From the NCBI RefSeq assembly GCF_029223255.1, contig NZ_JARHUC010000010.1, forward strand, positions 1 to 64,000: a stretch of 64,000 bases of DNA, written 5' to 3'. Positions 8,364-17,441 of this stretch are shown here, one piece after another. Numbering within the stretch: the stretch's first letter is position 1; each line of letters starts with the position of its first letter. Position numbers and translations under genes: made by a program. The notes under the pieces were generated by a model. It searched no databases. It saw only the letters and a list, made by a program, of their open reading frames with translations, and was not told where the DNA came from. The stretch comes from Albimonas marina (GTDB lineage Bacteria > Pseudomonadota > Alphaproteobacteria > Rhodobacterales > Rhodobacteraceae).

Positions 8364-11220
8364 TGCGCGCGCCCCCGTAACCGCAGATCTCCACGACGCG
8401 GACGAACTCCAAATCGGCCTCGAGGTCGGCGAGGATCTCGGAAGCCGCCAGCGTGCCCTCGGGCCCGTGGGTGTCGATCGTGAAGTCGCCGCCGGTCGCC
8501 GCGCGGATCTCGTCCATGGCGGCGCGGATCTCGTCCATCTCGCCCGGCGCGCCGATTTCCTGACGCAGCTCGGCCTCGGCCTGAGCCGCGCCCTCGATCG
8601 CCGCCGGCGAACTCGCACCGTCGTTCCAGCGCGCATCGTCCACGCCGGCGACGTCGACCTGGGGACCCCCATCGGCGCCCGCGTCGGCGCCGTCCGGCGC
8701 ATCGCCCGCCCGAGGCGGCTCCGCCTCGAGGCGGGCCGACAGGGTGTCGAGAACGTCGAGCGGCCCGCGGACGCCTGCGCCCGCCAGGAGGTCGTCGGCG
8801 GCGCCGACAGTGCGGGCCTCGAGCGCGAACCGCTGCAGGGTGTCGGCCATCGCCTCGCGAGAACGGGCCTGCCCGCCGCGGTAGAGGATCCCGACCAGGC
8901 GCGCCGTCGCGGGGCTGGGGCCGCCGCCGAACATATCGCCTTGCGCCAGGGCGTCCTCGATCGCCCCTCGGACGCTGACGCCCTGCTCGGCCGCCTCGCG
9001 CCGGGCCTGCTGCACCAGGCGGATCGCGTCCAGAAGATCCGCCGTCAGGTCGAACGCCTCGCCGATCTCGCCGGCCTCGACCGCGGCGCGCATCTGCGCC
9101 CACGCCGGCGCGGCGTCGGTCAGCGCCTCCACGATCGACCGCACGTCGCCTCCGCCCTGCTCGGCCTGGGCGGCGGTCAGGTCGGGCGCGTCGTAGGCCC
9201 GGGAGAACAGCGCCGAGCGGAGACGCTCCCGGCCCTGGGCAGACAGCCGCCGATCGGCGGTCAGCACCTGGCCGCGCTCCGCCGGCGGGAGACGGTCGAC
9301 CAGGCCCTGCACGAAGCGAACGTTGCCGGCCCCGAAGGGCCCGCCCGCCTCGGGGTCGTAAAGGCCGAGGAGGTCCCGGTCGATCGCGGCCGCGTCGGTG
9401 CGCGCCTGCTCGGTCGCGCTCAACCGCTCGATGCTGTCGGAGTTGGCTTCGCGGACGAACCGCTCGAGCGTGGGGCCGTCGAGCTCCTCGCGCACGGCGA
9501 CCAGGACGGGCCGCTTGACGCCCGCGGGGATCTCGAATTGCGAGCGGATCGTCTCGACATACGCCGCATACCGATCGGGGACGTGCTGGGCGGCGTGCAG
9601 GATCGACATGACGCGGCCGTTGCCGCTGTCGATGATCCGGTCCGGGCCGACGATCGGGGCGCCGTGGCCGGCGCTGGCGGCCGGCATCAGGAGGGCGGGA
9701 TCGAGCTCGGCCGCGCGCCGGGTGACTTCCGCCGTGGGGGCGGGCCGGGAGCGGTCGCGGTTCTGCCGGCCGCCCGTCGCAAAGATCAGCTCGTCAAGGT
9801 CGACCACCTCGTAGGTCACGGCGACGCGGGTTCCCTGCGGCGTCGTCACCTGGTCGGGCGCGGTATAGCCCCGGCGGCTCGAGGCGCGCCAGGCGTCGCC
9901 GGGATCCTCGGCCAGGCCCATCTTGGTTTCGGACCAGCGGCGGAGGTCGGCGACGGTCCAGCCGGGGAGCTTGCGGCCGCCGTAAGAAATGTTGCGGTTC
10001 GCCTGGATCTGGTCGGCGTCCATCACGCGCGAGATCGGCGCGGAGGGATCGGCGGTCAGCGCGCGCACCGCCCCGCCTGGGCCGAGGAAATGGGCGAGGT
10101 AGAGGTTTTCGATGGACGGCGAGAGACCCGCGGCCTCGAGCGTGGCGGCGTTCTCGCGGGTGTAAGCGACCGTCATTTCCCACGACAGGTCGGGATCCTT
10201 CCGCAGCGCGAGAAGCTCCTTGCGCGTCCGCCCCGCCGCGATGTCAGGACGATTGCGGCCGATCACCTCGAGCCAGGTGCTTTCAATGAACTGGCCCAGT
10301 CCGGTCGCGGTGCTTTCGGAGTTCTTCGCGGCCGCCCGCCCACCGCTCTCCGCGCCCACGATCCGGCGGGCCGCCGTCGCGATCTGCGCATCCGCGACCG
10401 GGGGCGAGACGTTGATCGACCGCCCCTCCCGAACTGCGGCCTCCGCGGACGCGGCGCGCGCCTCATGGTCGGCCGGGTGCGCGTTCGCGGGCCGCTGCGC
10501 CCCGGCCGTCTCCGATCGCCCGACCAGGCGCGACGCGCCGCGCGAGACCGCGACGGGCGCCGTCCCCAGAACGCCGCCCGCCGCGGCCCCGAGCCCGATC
10601 TGCACGAGAGGGTCAGGGTCCGGCTGGTCGAGCTCCTGGGCGACGCGATACTGCTGCGGCAGGGCGATCGCCTCGCCCGCCGCACCCAGCGCGGCCTCCG
10701 TGACGAGGATCCGCAGGAGGCTCCCGCTTCCGCCGGCGGGAAGCATGGCGAGGCTCACCGGGTCCGTGGTCGCGCGGGCCATGCCGCCCAGCGTCTCGGC
10801 GGCCATGCCGGACCCCATGGCGAGCGTCGCCTGGGCGTCCTCGAGTTCGGCCATCCGCCGGCGGCGGCTCTCCTGGCGAAACGCGTCCTCGTTCAGGGGA
10901 AGCGAACCCCACATGCCCGGCTCGTTTCGCGCCGCGCGCGCAGCGGCGCTCAGCACCTTCGCCCGGATCGGATCCCAGCGGCCGTTCCGCTCCCACGCGA
11001 TCTGCAGGCCGTCGCCGACATAGGGCGAGGCGTCGCCCAGTTGGTCGTTGATCTCCTCGAGGAGCGCCCGGTCCGTCATCTCCCCGTGAAAGAGCGTGTC
11101 CTGCAGAACCTGCGTCTGGTTCCACGCGGCGCCCGCCGTCTCCCACCAGCCGGCGGGGCGCTCGGGCGCGACGTTCACTGGCGCGGCCTTCGTGGGCTTG
11201 TCGGACAGAAAGAACGTCAT
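8356..11220 (-). CDS. Ejected internal virion protein with transglycosylase and DdrB/ParB-like domains
   Basis: A 954-residue protein. Residues about 285-400 form a lytic transglycosylase (SLT-like) domain, with GAESGGRAAAKNSESTATGL and LGQF and, later, LYLAHFLGPGGA; the glutamate in GAESGG is the likely catalytic acid. Residues about 465-615 carry a ParB-like segment of the DdrB type (YEVVDLDELI, then GPDRIIDSGNGRVM). In phage P1, DdrB belongs to the virion-borne proteins that protect incoming DNA. The last 150 residues are acidic and helical. The ATG at 11220 overlaps the upstream stop as ATGA. The protein probably opens the murein during DNA entry. Whether the ParB-like part acts on DNA or nucleotides is unknown. 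Confidence 0.75.
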   Translation of the reverse strand: MTFFLSDKPTKAAPVNVAPERPAGWWETAGAAWNQTQVLQDTLFHGEMTDRALLEEINDQLGDASPYVGDGLQIAWERNGRWDPIRAKVLSAAARAARNEPGMWGSLPLNEDAFRQESRRRRMAELEDAQATLAMGSGMAAETLGGMARATTDPVSLAMLPAGGSGSLLRILVTEAALGAAGEAIALPQQYRVAQELDQPDPDPLVQIGLGAAAGGVLGTAPVAVSRGASRLVGRSETAGAQRPANAHPADHEARAASAEAAVREGRSINVSPPVADAQIATAARRIVGAESGGRAAAKNSESTATGLGQFIESTWLEVIGRNRPDIAAGRTRKELLALRKDPDLSWEMTVAYTRENAATLEAAGLSPSIENLYLAHFLGPGGAVRALTADPSAPISRVMDADQIQANRNISYGGRKLPGWTVADLRRWSETKMGLAEDPGDAWRASSRRGYTAPDQVTTPQGTRVAVTYEVVDLDELIFATGGRQNRDRSRPAPTAEVTRRAAELDPALLMPAASAGHGAPIVGPDRIIDSGNGRVMSILHAAQHVPDRYAAYVETIRSQFEIPAGVKRPVLVAVREELDGPTLERFVREANSDSIERLSATEQARTDAAAIDRDLLGLYDPEAGGPFGAGNVRFVQGLVDRLPPAERGQVLTADRRLSAQGRERLRSALFSRAYDAPDLTAAQAEQGGGDVRSIVEALTDAAPAWAQMRAAVEAGEIGEAFDLTADLLDAIRLVQQARREAAEQGVSVRGAIEDALAQGDMFGGGPSPATARLVGILYRGGQARSREAMADTLQRFALEARTVGAADDLLAGAGVRGPLDVLDTLSARLEAEPPRAGDAPDGADAGADGGPQVDVAGVDDARWNDGASSPAAIEGAAQAEAELRQEIGAPGEMDEIRAAMDEIRAATGGDFTIDTHGPEGTLAASEILADLEADLEFVRVVEICGYGGARNA

Positions 11221-13427
11221 GGCCGCACCGGGAGGCGGCCGCGCACGTCGGACAGGAGCTTATGCAGGTCCAGCTCGATCACGGCGCCGGAGCCCTGGGC
11301 GACCAGGTCGCGCCAACCGCCGTTCACGTCGCGCACCTGAACGCGCCACAGACCGCTTGCCGAGGCGGCGAAAGAGATTTCGTCCATGTCGTCGGCGGTC
11401 AGCGGGCCGGACAGGGCTGACGGCGCGCCGCCGGCGAGCGCGGAAAGCGCGTCGAAGACCGCCTTGCGCCGCGTGTCTCCGCCGCCCCACGGCCCGTCGA
11501 AGATCGTTTCGTTGAGGTCGTCGGCCGTGAGGTCGAGCGGCAGCAGCGTCTTGCGTCCGTTCACCTCCTGCACGCCGCCGGCGTCGGCGCGGGCGCTCGC
11601 CGCGCCTCGGCCGAGCGACAGCTGCACCGCCCGCCGCCAGGCCGCATCCGCTTCGTCGCTCTCGGGATCCATCCCGCGCGCGAGCTCGCCATAGATGGCG
11701 CGGGCGCCCGCGAGGATCTCGTCCTCATGCCCTGGGACCAGCGTAAGGGCGTCGCCGATCTCCTCGCCGTAGGCTTCGCGGCGCGCGGCGTCGCCCTTCT
11801 TCGGCAGCTCGACCGCGCCCGATGCGATGGCGGACGCCCCGCGGAACCCCATCATGGCGGTTGCCGGACGCGAGCCCGCCGCCAGCAGAAGCCCGAAATG
11901 CCCGAACGCCCGGTCCTTCGGGGCCACGGCCTCGAAGACCTTCACGGCCTCGTCGCCCCGGAAGGAGCTCGCGAGGATCTGGGCCAGCTGGGCGCGCTGC
12001 TCCGGGGACGCGCTGACGGCCGCCATGCCCTGCAGGCGCTCGAGCTCCTCGGCGCTGAACGGGGCGAAAGACGTGGTGTAGCCCGACGCCTGCAGGCTCG
12101 CGATCGCGGAACGCCGACCGGCCAGCGCGCGGGCCCAATTCGCCGGGGACGACAGGTCGGACGGGAGCTCGGGCGTCGGCAGCACGTTCGTCTGCCGCGC
12201 CTGGGCGATCGGGTCGCTTTGCCAGGCGGCTTCCGCCGCCGGGATCGCCGCCTCGAGCGCGGCCTGGGCGGCGGCGTCCTCAGGCCCGGCCGAGGGCCGC
12301 GACTTCATTCCGGTGAGGTAGGCCCGCATCTGCGCGGGCGTCATCTGAGGCACGCCGGCGGCGCGCAGCTGGATCACCCCGAGCGCGTCCTGGTAGCCCG
12401 GGCGCGTCTTCGCCACGGGATCCGCCAGGATCCGCGCTTCATCGACATGGGTGCGGCCGGTGCGCGCCACGTCGATCAGCGCGGCGAGATCGCGATCGGC
12501 CTCCGTCTCCGCCTCGGTCTGCGCGGTCTTGTTCGCCCGGGCCGAGGCGGCGACCTGCGCCTGCTCGGCCGCCACCGCCTGGGCGCGGTAGCTCGCCCGC
12601 ATGTCCTCGGGCGCGTCGTCGTAGGCGCCGGCGTCGATATCGGCGATCAGCTGGGAGGGGCTGTCCGACAGGCCGCGGGTCAGGTCCGCCCGGAAACCCG
12701 CCTCCGCGTCCGTCTCGGCGGCCGCATAGGCGGCGGCCCGGAACTGCTCGCGTGTGTCGGCCGGGACGTCATTGAACTCGCCGGCGTCGATCAGCTCGAC
12801 CAGGCGCGCCGGCTCGGTCGACTGCAGCCGACGCATGGCGCCGGTCGCGAGCTTGGCGCGGTAGCCGTTGACGATGCGCGCGGCGCGGTCCGCCGGAAGG
12901 TGGCCGAGCGCAACCGCGCTCATGACCTGGCCCGCATAGGCTCCGGCGGCTTCCTCCCGGTCGGCTGCGCTCATGTAGAGCGTGAGCGCGTCCGCGTCGG
13001 CGCGCGCCGCCAGGTCGCCCAGGGCGCGCTCGCGCCGCAGCTCCATCGCGCGACGCCCGAGCTCGAGCTTCGCCGGGTTCGTGACGGACGCCCAGGACGC
13101 CGCGAACCGATCGGAGTTGCGCTCGTCCAGCCCTTCCGAGACGCGCGCTCGGAGCTCCTCGGAGCGCGCCTCCCAGGCGGCGTCGATGTGGTCGGGGTCG
13201 GTCTCCTGCTCGAGCTCGAGGCGAAGATCCGCGATCCCGTTCGCGACCGCGACATGCGCGCGCGTCAGCTCGGAGGTGAGGCGGTCCTGCTCGAGCGCCT
13301 GCCCGCCGGCATACATGCGCTCGCCGAACTCCGCGACGGTCCGGCCGACGCCGTCGTCAACCGGGGGCGGCGGGGTCGCCGACGCGCCGCCACGGATCGG
13401 CGCGGTGGGAACCTGCAGCCGGCTCAC
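11217..13427 (-). CDS. Putative internal virion (core) protein, gp15-like
   Basis: A 736-residue, strongly helical, acidic protein rich in alanine, glutamate and arginine, with no membrane segment. Its length is almost that of T7 gp15 (747 residues). It lies between the gp14-like and gp16-like genes, exactly as gp15 does, so it is likely the middle ring of the ejected core channel. The start is a GTG overlapping the upstream stop (GTGA at 13427-13424). The N-terminal 40 residues are proline- and glycine-rich and probably flexible. Identification rests on position, size and composition rather than on a diagnostic motif. Confidence 0.65.
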   Translation of the reverse strand: MSRLQVPTAPIRGGASATPPPPVDDGVGRTVAEFGERMYAGGQALEQDRLTSELTRAHVAVANGIADLRLELEQETDPDHIDAAWEARSEELRARVSEGLDERNSDRFAASWASVTNPAKLELGRRAMELRRERALGDLAARADADALTLYMSAADREEAAGAYAGQVMSAVALGHLPADRAARIVNGYRAKLATGAMRRLQSTEPARLVELIDAGEFNDVPADTREQFRAAAYAAAETDAEAGFRADLTRGLSDSPSQLIADIDAGAYDDAPEDMRASYRAQAVAAEQAQVAASARANKTAQTEAETEADRDLAALIDVARTGRTHVDEARILADPVAKTRPGYQDALGVIQLRAAGVPQMTPAQMRAYLTGMKSRPSAGPEDAAAQAALEAAIPAAEAAWQSDPIAQARQTNVLPTPELPSDLSSPANWARALAGRRSAIASLQASGYTTSFAPFSAEELERLQGMAAVSASPEQRAQLAQILASSFRGDEAVKVFEAVAPKDRAFGHFGLLLAAGSRPATAMMGFRGASAIASGAVELPKKGDAARREAYGEEIGDALTLVPGHEDEILAGARAIYGELARGMDPESDEADAAWRRAVQLSLGRGAASARADAGGVQEVNGRKTLLPLDLTADDLNETIFDGPWGGGDTRRKAVFDALSALAGGAPSALSGPLTADDMDEISFAASASGLWRVQVRDVNGGWRDLVAQGSGAVIELDLHKLLSDVRGRLPVRP

Positions 13428-14044
13428 GCGAACACCTTCCGATCGGCGAGGGACGGCCAGAGGTCGGGCGCCTTGGTCAGGAGCGAGCCGGCCGCGCCGA
13501 TCCCGCCGTTGAGGAGGGCCGAGCCGCCAAGAGCGCGCGACTGACGCGCCGAGGCCGACAGGGTCGCGACGCGGGCGCCGCCGCGGCTGCGCACATCCTG
13601 GCTCGCGAAGCTCGTTTCCCTGGCGGCGCGGTCGCCCAGAAGCAGGGCCGAGGGGCTGTCCAGCGACACGCCTCGCGCGGCGAGGCCCGCGAACATGCGG
13701 CCGAGCTCCTGGCGCATCCGCGCGCGCATCCGCTCATCTTCGACGCCGGCAAGCATCCGCTCCTGGGCCGCCTGGCGCTCCTGCGCCTTGGCGTAGGCGC
13801 TGGCCTGCTGCGACTGCTGGACGCCCGCCAAGACCGTCCCGCCCGCGGAAATCAGGGATCCCGCCGTAAGTGCGACCTGGCCGAGGCTCAGACCGGCGGC
13901 GGCGGTCCCGGCGGCCGCGGCCGTCCCGGCGGCGGCGGCGCCCGCGGCGGCGGCGGTCCCGGCGGCGGCGGCCGTTCCCGCGGCTGCGGTCCCGCCGGCG
14001 GCGGCGAGCGCGGGCAGCGCGGCGGCGGCGGCCATGATGCACAT
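13424..14044 (-). CDS. Putative internal virion protein, gp14-like
   Basis: A 206-residue protein. The N-terminal 50 residues are an alanine/glycine/threonine low-complexity run, and about residues 50-75 form a hydrophobic helix (LSLGQVALTAGSLISAGG). The rest is helical with QQSQQASAYAKAQERQ and a charged stretch. T7 gp14 is 196 residues long and inserts in the outer membrane, and such Gly/Ala helices fit that role. The start ATG overlaps the upstream stop (TAATG) and has GGAG 5 bases before it. It opens the three-to-four-gene ejection-protein cassette. Confidence 0.7.
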   Translation of the reverse strand: MCIMAAAAALPALAAAGGTAAAGTAAAAGTAAAAGAAAAGTAAAAGTAAAGLSLGQVALTAGSLISAGGTVLAGVQQSQQASAYAKAQERQAAQERMLAGVEDERMRARMRQELGRMFAGLAARGVSLDSPSALLLGDRAARETSFASQDVRSRGGARVATLSASARQSRALGGSALLNGGIGAAGSLLTKAPDLWPSLADRKVFA

Positions 14045-16266
14045 TACTCCTGCGCCTCCACGGTCGGGGTGAGGGCCAGGATCGTGAGGGGGGCGGCGCC
14101 GATCGGCTCGATATCGGCGGTCACCTGCGGCGCAAATCCGGTCGAGACGTTCGGCCAGTCCACGCCCGACCAGCCCGTCACCAGCTCGCCGGGGACGTCG
14201 CCGCCGCGCCGCTCGATCCAGCTTCCGAGCGTGTCGGCCTTGCCCCACTCGCGCATCACGGAACGGATCTTGTAGCCGGCGGATCGCAGAAGCCGGACGC
14301 CGATGCGCGAAAGCTTGACCGGCCGCCCCATCCCGTCGCCCGTGCGCGTCGGGGCGTAGAAGTCGAGCGGCCGCAGGCGCTGGGTCTTGTCCTCGAGGCC
14401 GACGAAGGCGCGGTTTACGGCGAAGTCGAGCGCGACCTTCCCGGCCGCGACGACGAACGGTCCGAACTGGCCGTAGTCCGTCCAGACCAGGACCGTCTCG
14501 CCTTCGAGGTGGTCAAGCCCTGTCAGCTTGGTCGCCGGCTCCTCGAAAACGAACTCCTTCGCTGCGTAAAGGTGGTTCGCCTCCGCGATCTTCATTTCGC
14601 CGGTCAGCAGCCCCCAGAACGGCGAGAGGCGCTCGATATGCCGGCGCGTCTCCCCGCCGATCTCGCGGCGCACGACCAGGCGAACCTCGTCCTCCCCCCC
14701 GTCGGGCGCCGCCGTGACCGCGACCTCCTCGACCACGCCGCCGGCGACGGGAACCCTGCACCAGCCTAGGACGTCCTCGTCGGGATCGTAGATCATCGCG
14801 ACCAGGTCGCCGGACTTGCGCACGATCCACGCAATGGGGAGCGGCGAGGACTGCCAGGCGATGACGTCGAAGCGGTCGGCGCCCAGATGGCGCGCCGGCA
14901 TGGACAGGACGCGGGGCTTGGTGCCGTCGTCCTGGAGGGAATACCGCAACTCGACGGCGCGGGTCTGGTCGCGGGATATGTAGATCGGCCGGCCGGAGGG
15001 CGCGATCGGCTGGACATGGTGCGCGCCCACGGTGGCGACGACGCCGAACGCCGCCGTCTCGGCCGAGACCGTCTCGTCGCCGATCGAGCTCCGCGCGCCG
15101 TGAACCTCGCCCGTCGCGCCGATGCTCAGGCCCTTGTCGCTCGAGGCGACCCAGACGATGGCGTTGAGGCCCCGCTGCGCCGCGATGGAATAGGCGAACG
15201 CCTGGTCCGCGTTCACCCCTTCCGCGAAATCCAGAATGGTCCCGATCGCGGATCCCCAGACGGTCCGCTGCTCGGTCGGGGTCGCGGCGAAAAACGCCCG
15301 CTGGTCGTGCAGGCAGACCGCGGCCGGCCAGCCGTAGAGGTCAGACCAGGCGCCCGGCGCCCACTCCCACGTCCCGGCGCCCACCAGCTCGGACGGGATC
15401 CGGTCGACCACCTTCGCCGTCGCCGACGTGCCGGACGCAACGGCGGTGATCTCCACCAGGCCCGTGTTGGTCGAGCGGAATTGCCAGCTCGGGCCGCCCT
15501 TGGTGCTGAGGACGGTGCCCTTGTCGTGGGTCGGCGGGGAGACGTTCTTGTCGGCGGTCGCCGCCGCGTCGGCGCAGCGGTAGACGCGCCCGTCGTAACG
15601 CACCAGGTCGTCCACCGCGAAGTCGGTGTTGCCCGTCCAGAGGGGCACGTCGGACCAGTCGACCACACGCAGGGCGAAGACGGAACCGATCATGCCGGCG
15701 TCGAACACGTCGCCCCCGGTCGCGGTCAGGGTGACCGTGCCGGTTTCTCCATCGGCCTCGACGGTGACGCTCTCGTCGGTGTTCCACGGGCGCAACGGCC
15801 CGCCGGTGAAGGGCGCGAGGTCCAGCGTCCAGTCGTCCAGCGCGGTCCGGCTCAGACGCCGCGGGGCCTGGGCGCCGTCGACCATGAAAATCCGGTCCGC
15901 GGACTGGATCCATTTCAGGCCCTTCACCTGGGAGAAGGACCAGGGCGTCGCGACCTGGTAGGGCGAGCTCGGTCCCATGACCTGCTCGCCATAGCGCCAG
16001 AAGCGGAGCCACCCGGCCGTGAGCTCGAGCAAGACAGCGTCGTCGGTGTTGAACTCGAATTCGACCAGGCGCGCCGGCGCGTCGTCCTTGGTGCGCCCCT
16101 CATAGATCGTGCCGGGCGCGCGCGTGACGGCGCCCTCCGGGGTGACGATGAAGCCCCGGCAGGTCTCGGCGCCGGTCTGGACGCGGATGTAGTCGGTCCG
16201 GCCGGCCAGCGTCGGCGAAACCTCGCCGGATGCGAAGGAGCGTTGCGGGGGCGCGGACCTGGTCAT
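14044..16266 (-). CDS. Tail tubular protein B (nozzle), gp12-like
   Basis: A 740-residue, beta-rich protein. Its opening, RSFASGEVSPTLAGRTDYIR followed by CRGFIVTPEGAVTRAPGT, is typical of podovirus tail tube B/nozzle or stabilisation proteins. It also contains the recurrent elements WIQSADRIFMVDG, DQRAFFAATP and TVWGSAIG. In T7 the homologue forms the narrow end of the tail below the adaptor and holds the fibres. It starts at the ATG at 16266, which overlaps the stop of tail tube A as ATGA. The length is close to that of T7 gp12 (about 790 residues). Confidence in the assignment is high because of the N-terminal signature and the neighbours. Confidence 0.85.
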   Translation of the reverse strand: MTRSAPPQRSFASGEVSPTLAGRTDYIRVQTGAETCRGFIVTPEGAVTRAPGTIYEGRTKDDAPARLVEFEFNTDDAVLLELTAGWLRFWRYGEQVMGPSSPYQVATPWSFSQVKGLKWIQSADRIFMVDGAQAPRRLSRTALDDWTLDLAPFTGGPLRPWNTDESVTVEADGETGTVTLTATGGDVFDAGMIGSVFALRVVDWSDVPLWTGNTDFAVDDLVRYDGRVYRCADAAATADKNVSPPTHDKGTVLSTKGGPSWQFRSTNTGLVEITAVASGTSATAKVVDRIPSELVGAGTWEWAPGAWSDLYGWPAAVCLHDQRAFFAATPTEQRTVWGSAIGTILDFAEGVNADQAFAYSIAAQRGLNAIVWVASSDKGLSIGATGEVHGARSSIGDETVSAETAAFGVVATVGAHHVQPIAPSGRPIYISRDQTRAVELRYSLQDDGTKPRVLSMPARHLGADRFDVIAWQSSPLPIAWIVRKSGDLVAMIYDPDEDVLGWCRVPVAGGVVEEVAVTAAPDGGEDEVRLVVRREIGGETRRHIERLSPFWGLLTGEMKIAEANHLYAAKEFVFEEPATKLTGLDHLEGETVLVWTDYGQFGPFVVAAGKVALDFAVNRAFVGLEDKTQRLRPLDFYAPTRTGDGMGRPVKLSRIGVRLLRSAGYKIRSVMREWGKADTLGSWIERRGGDVPGELVTGWSGVDWPNVSTGFAPQVTADIEPIGAAPLTILALTPTVEAQE

Positions 16267-16853
16267 CGCGTCACCAGGTCCGACCAGTCGCCTTCGTCCA
16301 CGCCGCCGTCCCACCGCTCGGCCGAAGCCTGGCCGCGATCGGCGCGCATCGCGGCGACCAGGGCGGCCTCGGCCCGCTGCTCGAGCGACGTCGCCCGGTT
16401 GGCCGACGTGGCGTAGACGGGCGAGAGGCGGGCCGCGAGGAGGTAGGCGACCGCGTTGCGGAAGTCCGGCGGCAGACGGTTTTCGTTGTCTACCTGGACC
16501 GTGACGCGGAGTTTCAGGGGGCCGGGCTCGTCGGCGCACAGCAACAGCTCGGCGTCCCGGCGCCAGCGCGTGAGCTCGGGCCAGACGTTGCGGACCGCAA
16601 GGACGCTCGGCGGCAGGACGTAGGCGTGGGGGAGGTCTTCGTCGGCGACCTCCGGCGTCGTCTCCGGCAGGCTGAGAAGCTTGGACGCGAACGACCAGTC
16701 GGCCCGGCGCAGGTAGTCGTCGCGCGCGATGGGGAGCTGCTCGGCCGCCGCCCGCGCCTGGTCGCTGTCGTCGCCGAACGACGACAGAGGCGCCATTTCG
16801 GCATAGCGGAACGCCTGCTGGGCGATGCGGCTGGCGGCGATGGCTTGCGACAC
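16263..16853 (-). CDS. Tail tubular protein A (adaptor), gp11-like
   Basis: A 196-residue helical protein, the usual size for T7 gp11-like adaptors. It contains the typical pattern RDDYLRRADWSFASKLLSLP near residues 45-65, followed by a beta insertion with LPPSVLAVRNVWP and a closing helical part with PPDFRNAVAYLLAARLSPVY. The protein bridges the portal and the nozzle. The start is a GTG at 16853 with GAGG about 8 bases upstream; no better ATG exists. The stop overlaps the nozzle gene (ATGA). Confidence 0.8.
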   Translation of the reverse strand: MSQAIAASRIAQQAFRYAEMAPLSSFGDDSDQARAAAEQLPIARDDYLRRADWSFASKLLSLPETTPEVADEDLPHAYVLPPSVLAVRNVWPELTRWRRDAELLLCADEPGPLKLRVTVQVDNENRLPPDFRNAVAYLLAARLSPVYATSANRATSLEQRAEAALVAAMRADRGQASAERWDGGVDEGDWSDLVTR

Positions 16854-16915
16854 GGGCGCGCCTCGAGCTCGGGGAAGCGGTCAACCGGGGCGGCGCGCGG
16901 CCGCCCCGGCGGGGA

Positions 16916-17374
16916 TCACTGGCTGTCGATCCACTCGACCGCGAACGGCATCGAGCCCGCGCTGACGGCCGCCGCCTCGGCGTGGGCGTAGAGGTCGATG
17001 ATCCCGCCGGGATCCTCGGCCAGCCCCAGCACCTCCCACAGGCGCTTGCCGTGGTTCGCGTCGCCCCAGGCGAAGGGCGTCACCAGGTTCTCGGTGGCCT
17101 TGGTCTGGTCGGCGATCTGGTCGGTGGCGGTCAGCGAGCCGATCACCACCTGGGCGAACCCCCAGTTCTCGACGTCGAACACCGTGTCGGGGTGCATGAT
17201 CGCGTGGGAGGGGACGCTGCAGAGCTTGTAGGTCGACCCGCTGCTGTCGGTGGCGGCGTTGGAGACGGTCCCTACGGCGCAGCGGCGAACGCCCTTGACC
17301 TGGAGGGCGTCGGGGACGGCGCCGAGGGTCAGCGGATCGCGGAACAGGTTGGACAGGGTTTTGACGACGGCCAT
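16916..17374 (-). CDS. Putative capsid-associated structural protein
   Basis: A 152-residue protein lying directly downstream of the major capsid gene. It has a beta-rich middle with GSTYKLCSVPSHAIMHPD and ENWGFAQVVIG and an acidic C-terminus. Proteins with this layout (a conserved GSTY...VPS.A.. motif followed by a WGFA...G motif) are common next to capsid genes in podovirus-like prophages and are probably decoration or stabilisation proteins. This is family knowledge recalled from context, not proven by a catalytic motif. Start is the ATG at 17374 with AGGG upstream. Confidence 0.65.
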   Translation of the reverse strand: MAVVKTLSNLFRDPLTLGAVPDALQVKGVRRCAVGTVSNAATDSSGSTYKLCSVPSHAIMHPDTVFDVENWGFAQVVIGSLTATDQIADQTKATENLVTPFAWGDANHGKRLWEVLGLAEDPGGIIDLYAHAEAAAVSAGSMPFAVEWIDSQ

Positions 17375-17441
17375 GGGTCAGGCCCTTTCGGATGGTCTGG
17401 GGGAGAAGGGGCGGGCCGGGATCAGCGCCCGGCCCGGCCGG

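Noticed and set aside
8341-11340. A 999-codon open frame on the plus strand opposite the phage ejection protein
   Set aside because: The minus-strand frame carries a transglycosylase motif and ATGA overlaps; the plus-strand one has no recognisable features.
13870-14035. GCG/GGC repetitive stretch in the gp14-like gene as an assembly artefact
   Set aside because: The frame stays open through the repeats and keeps an Ala/Gly/Thr pattern in the protein, as expected for a low-complexity coding segment.
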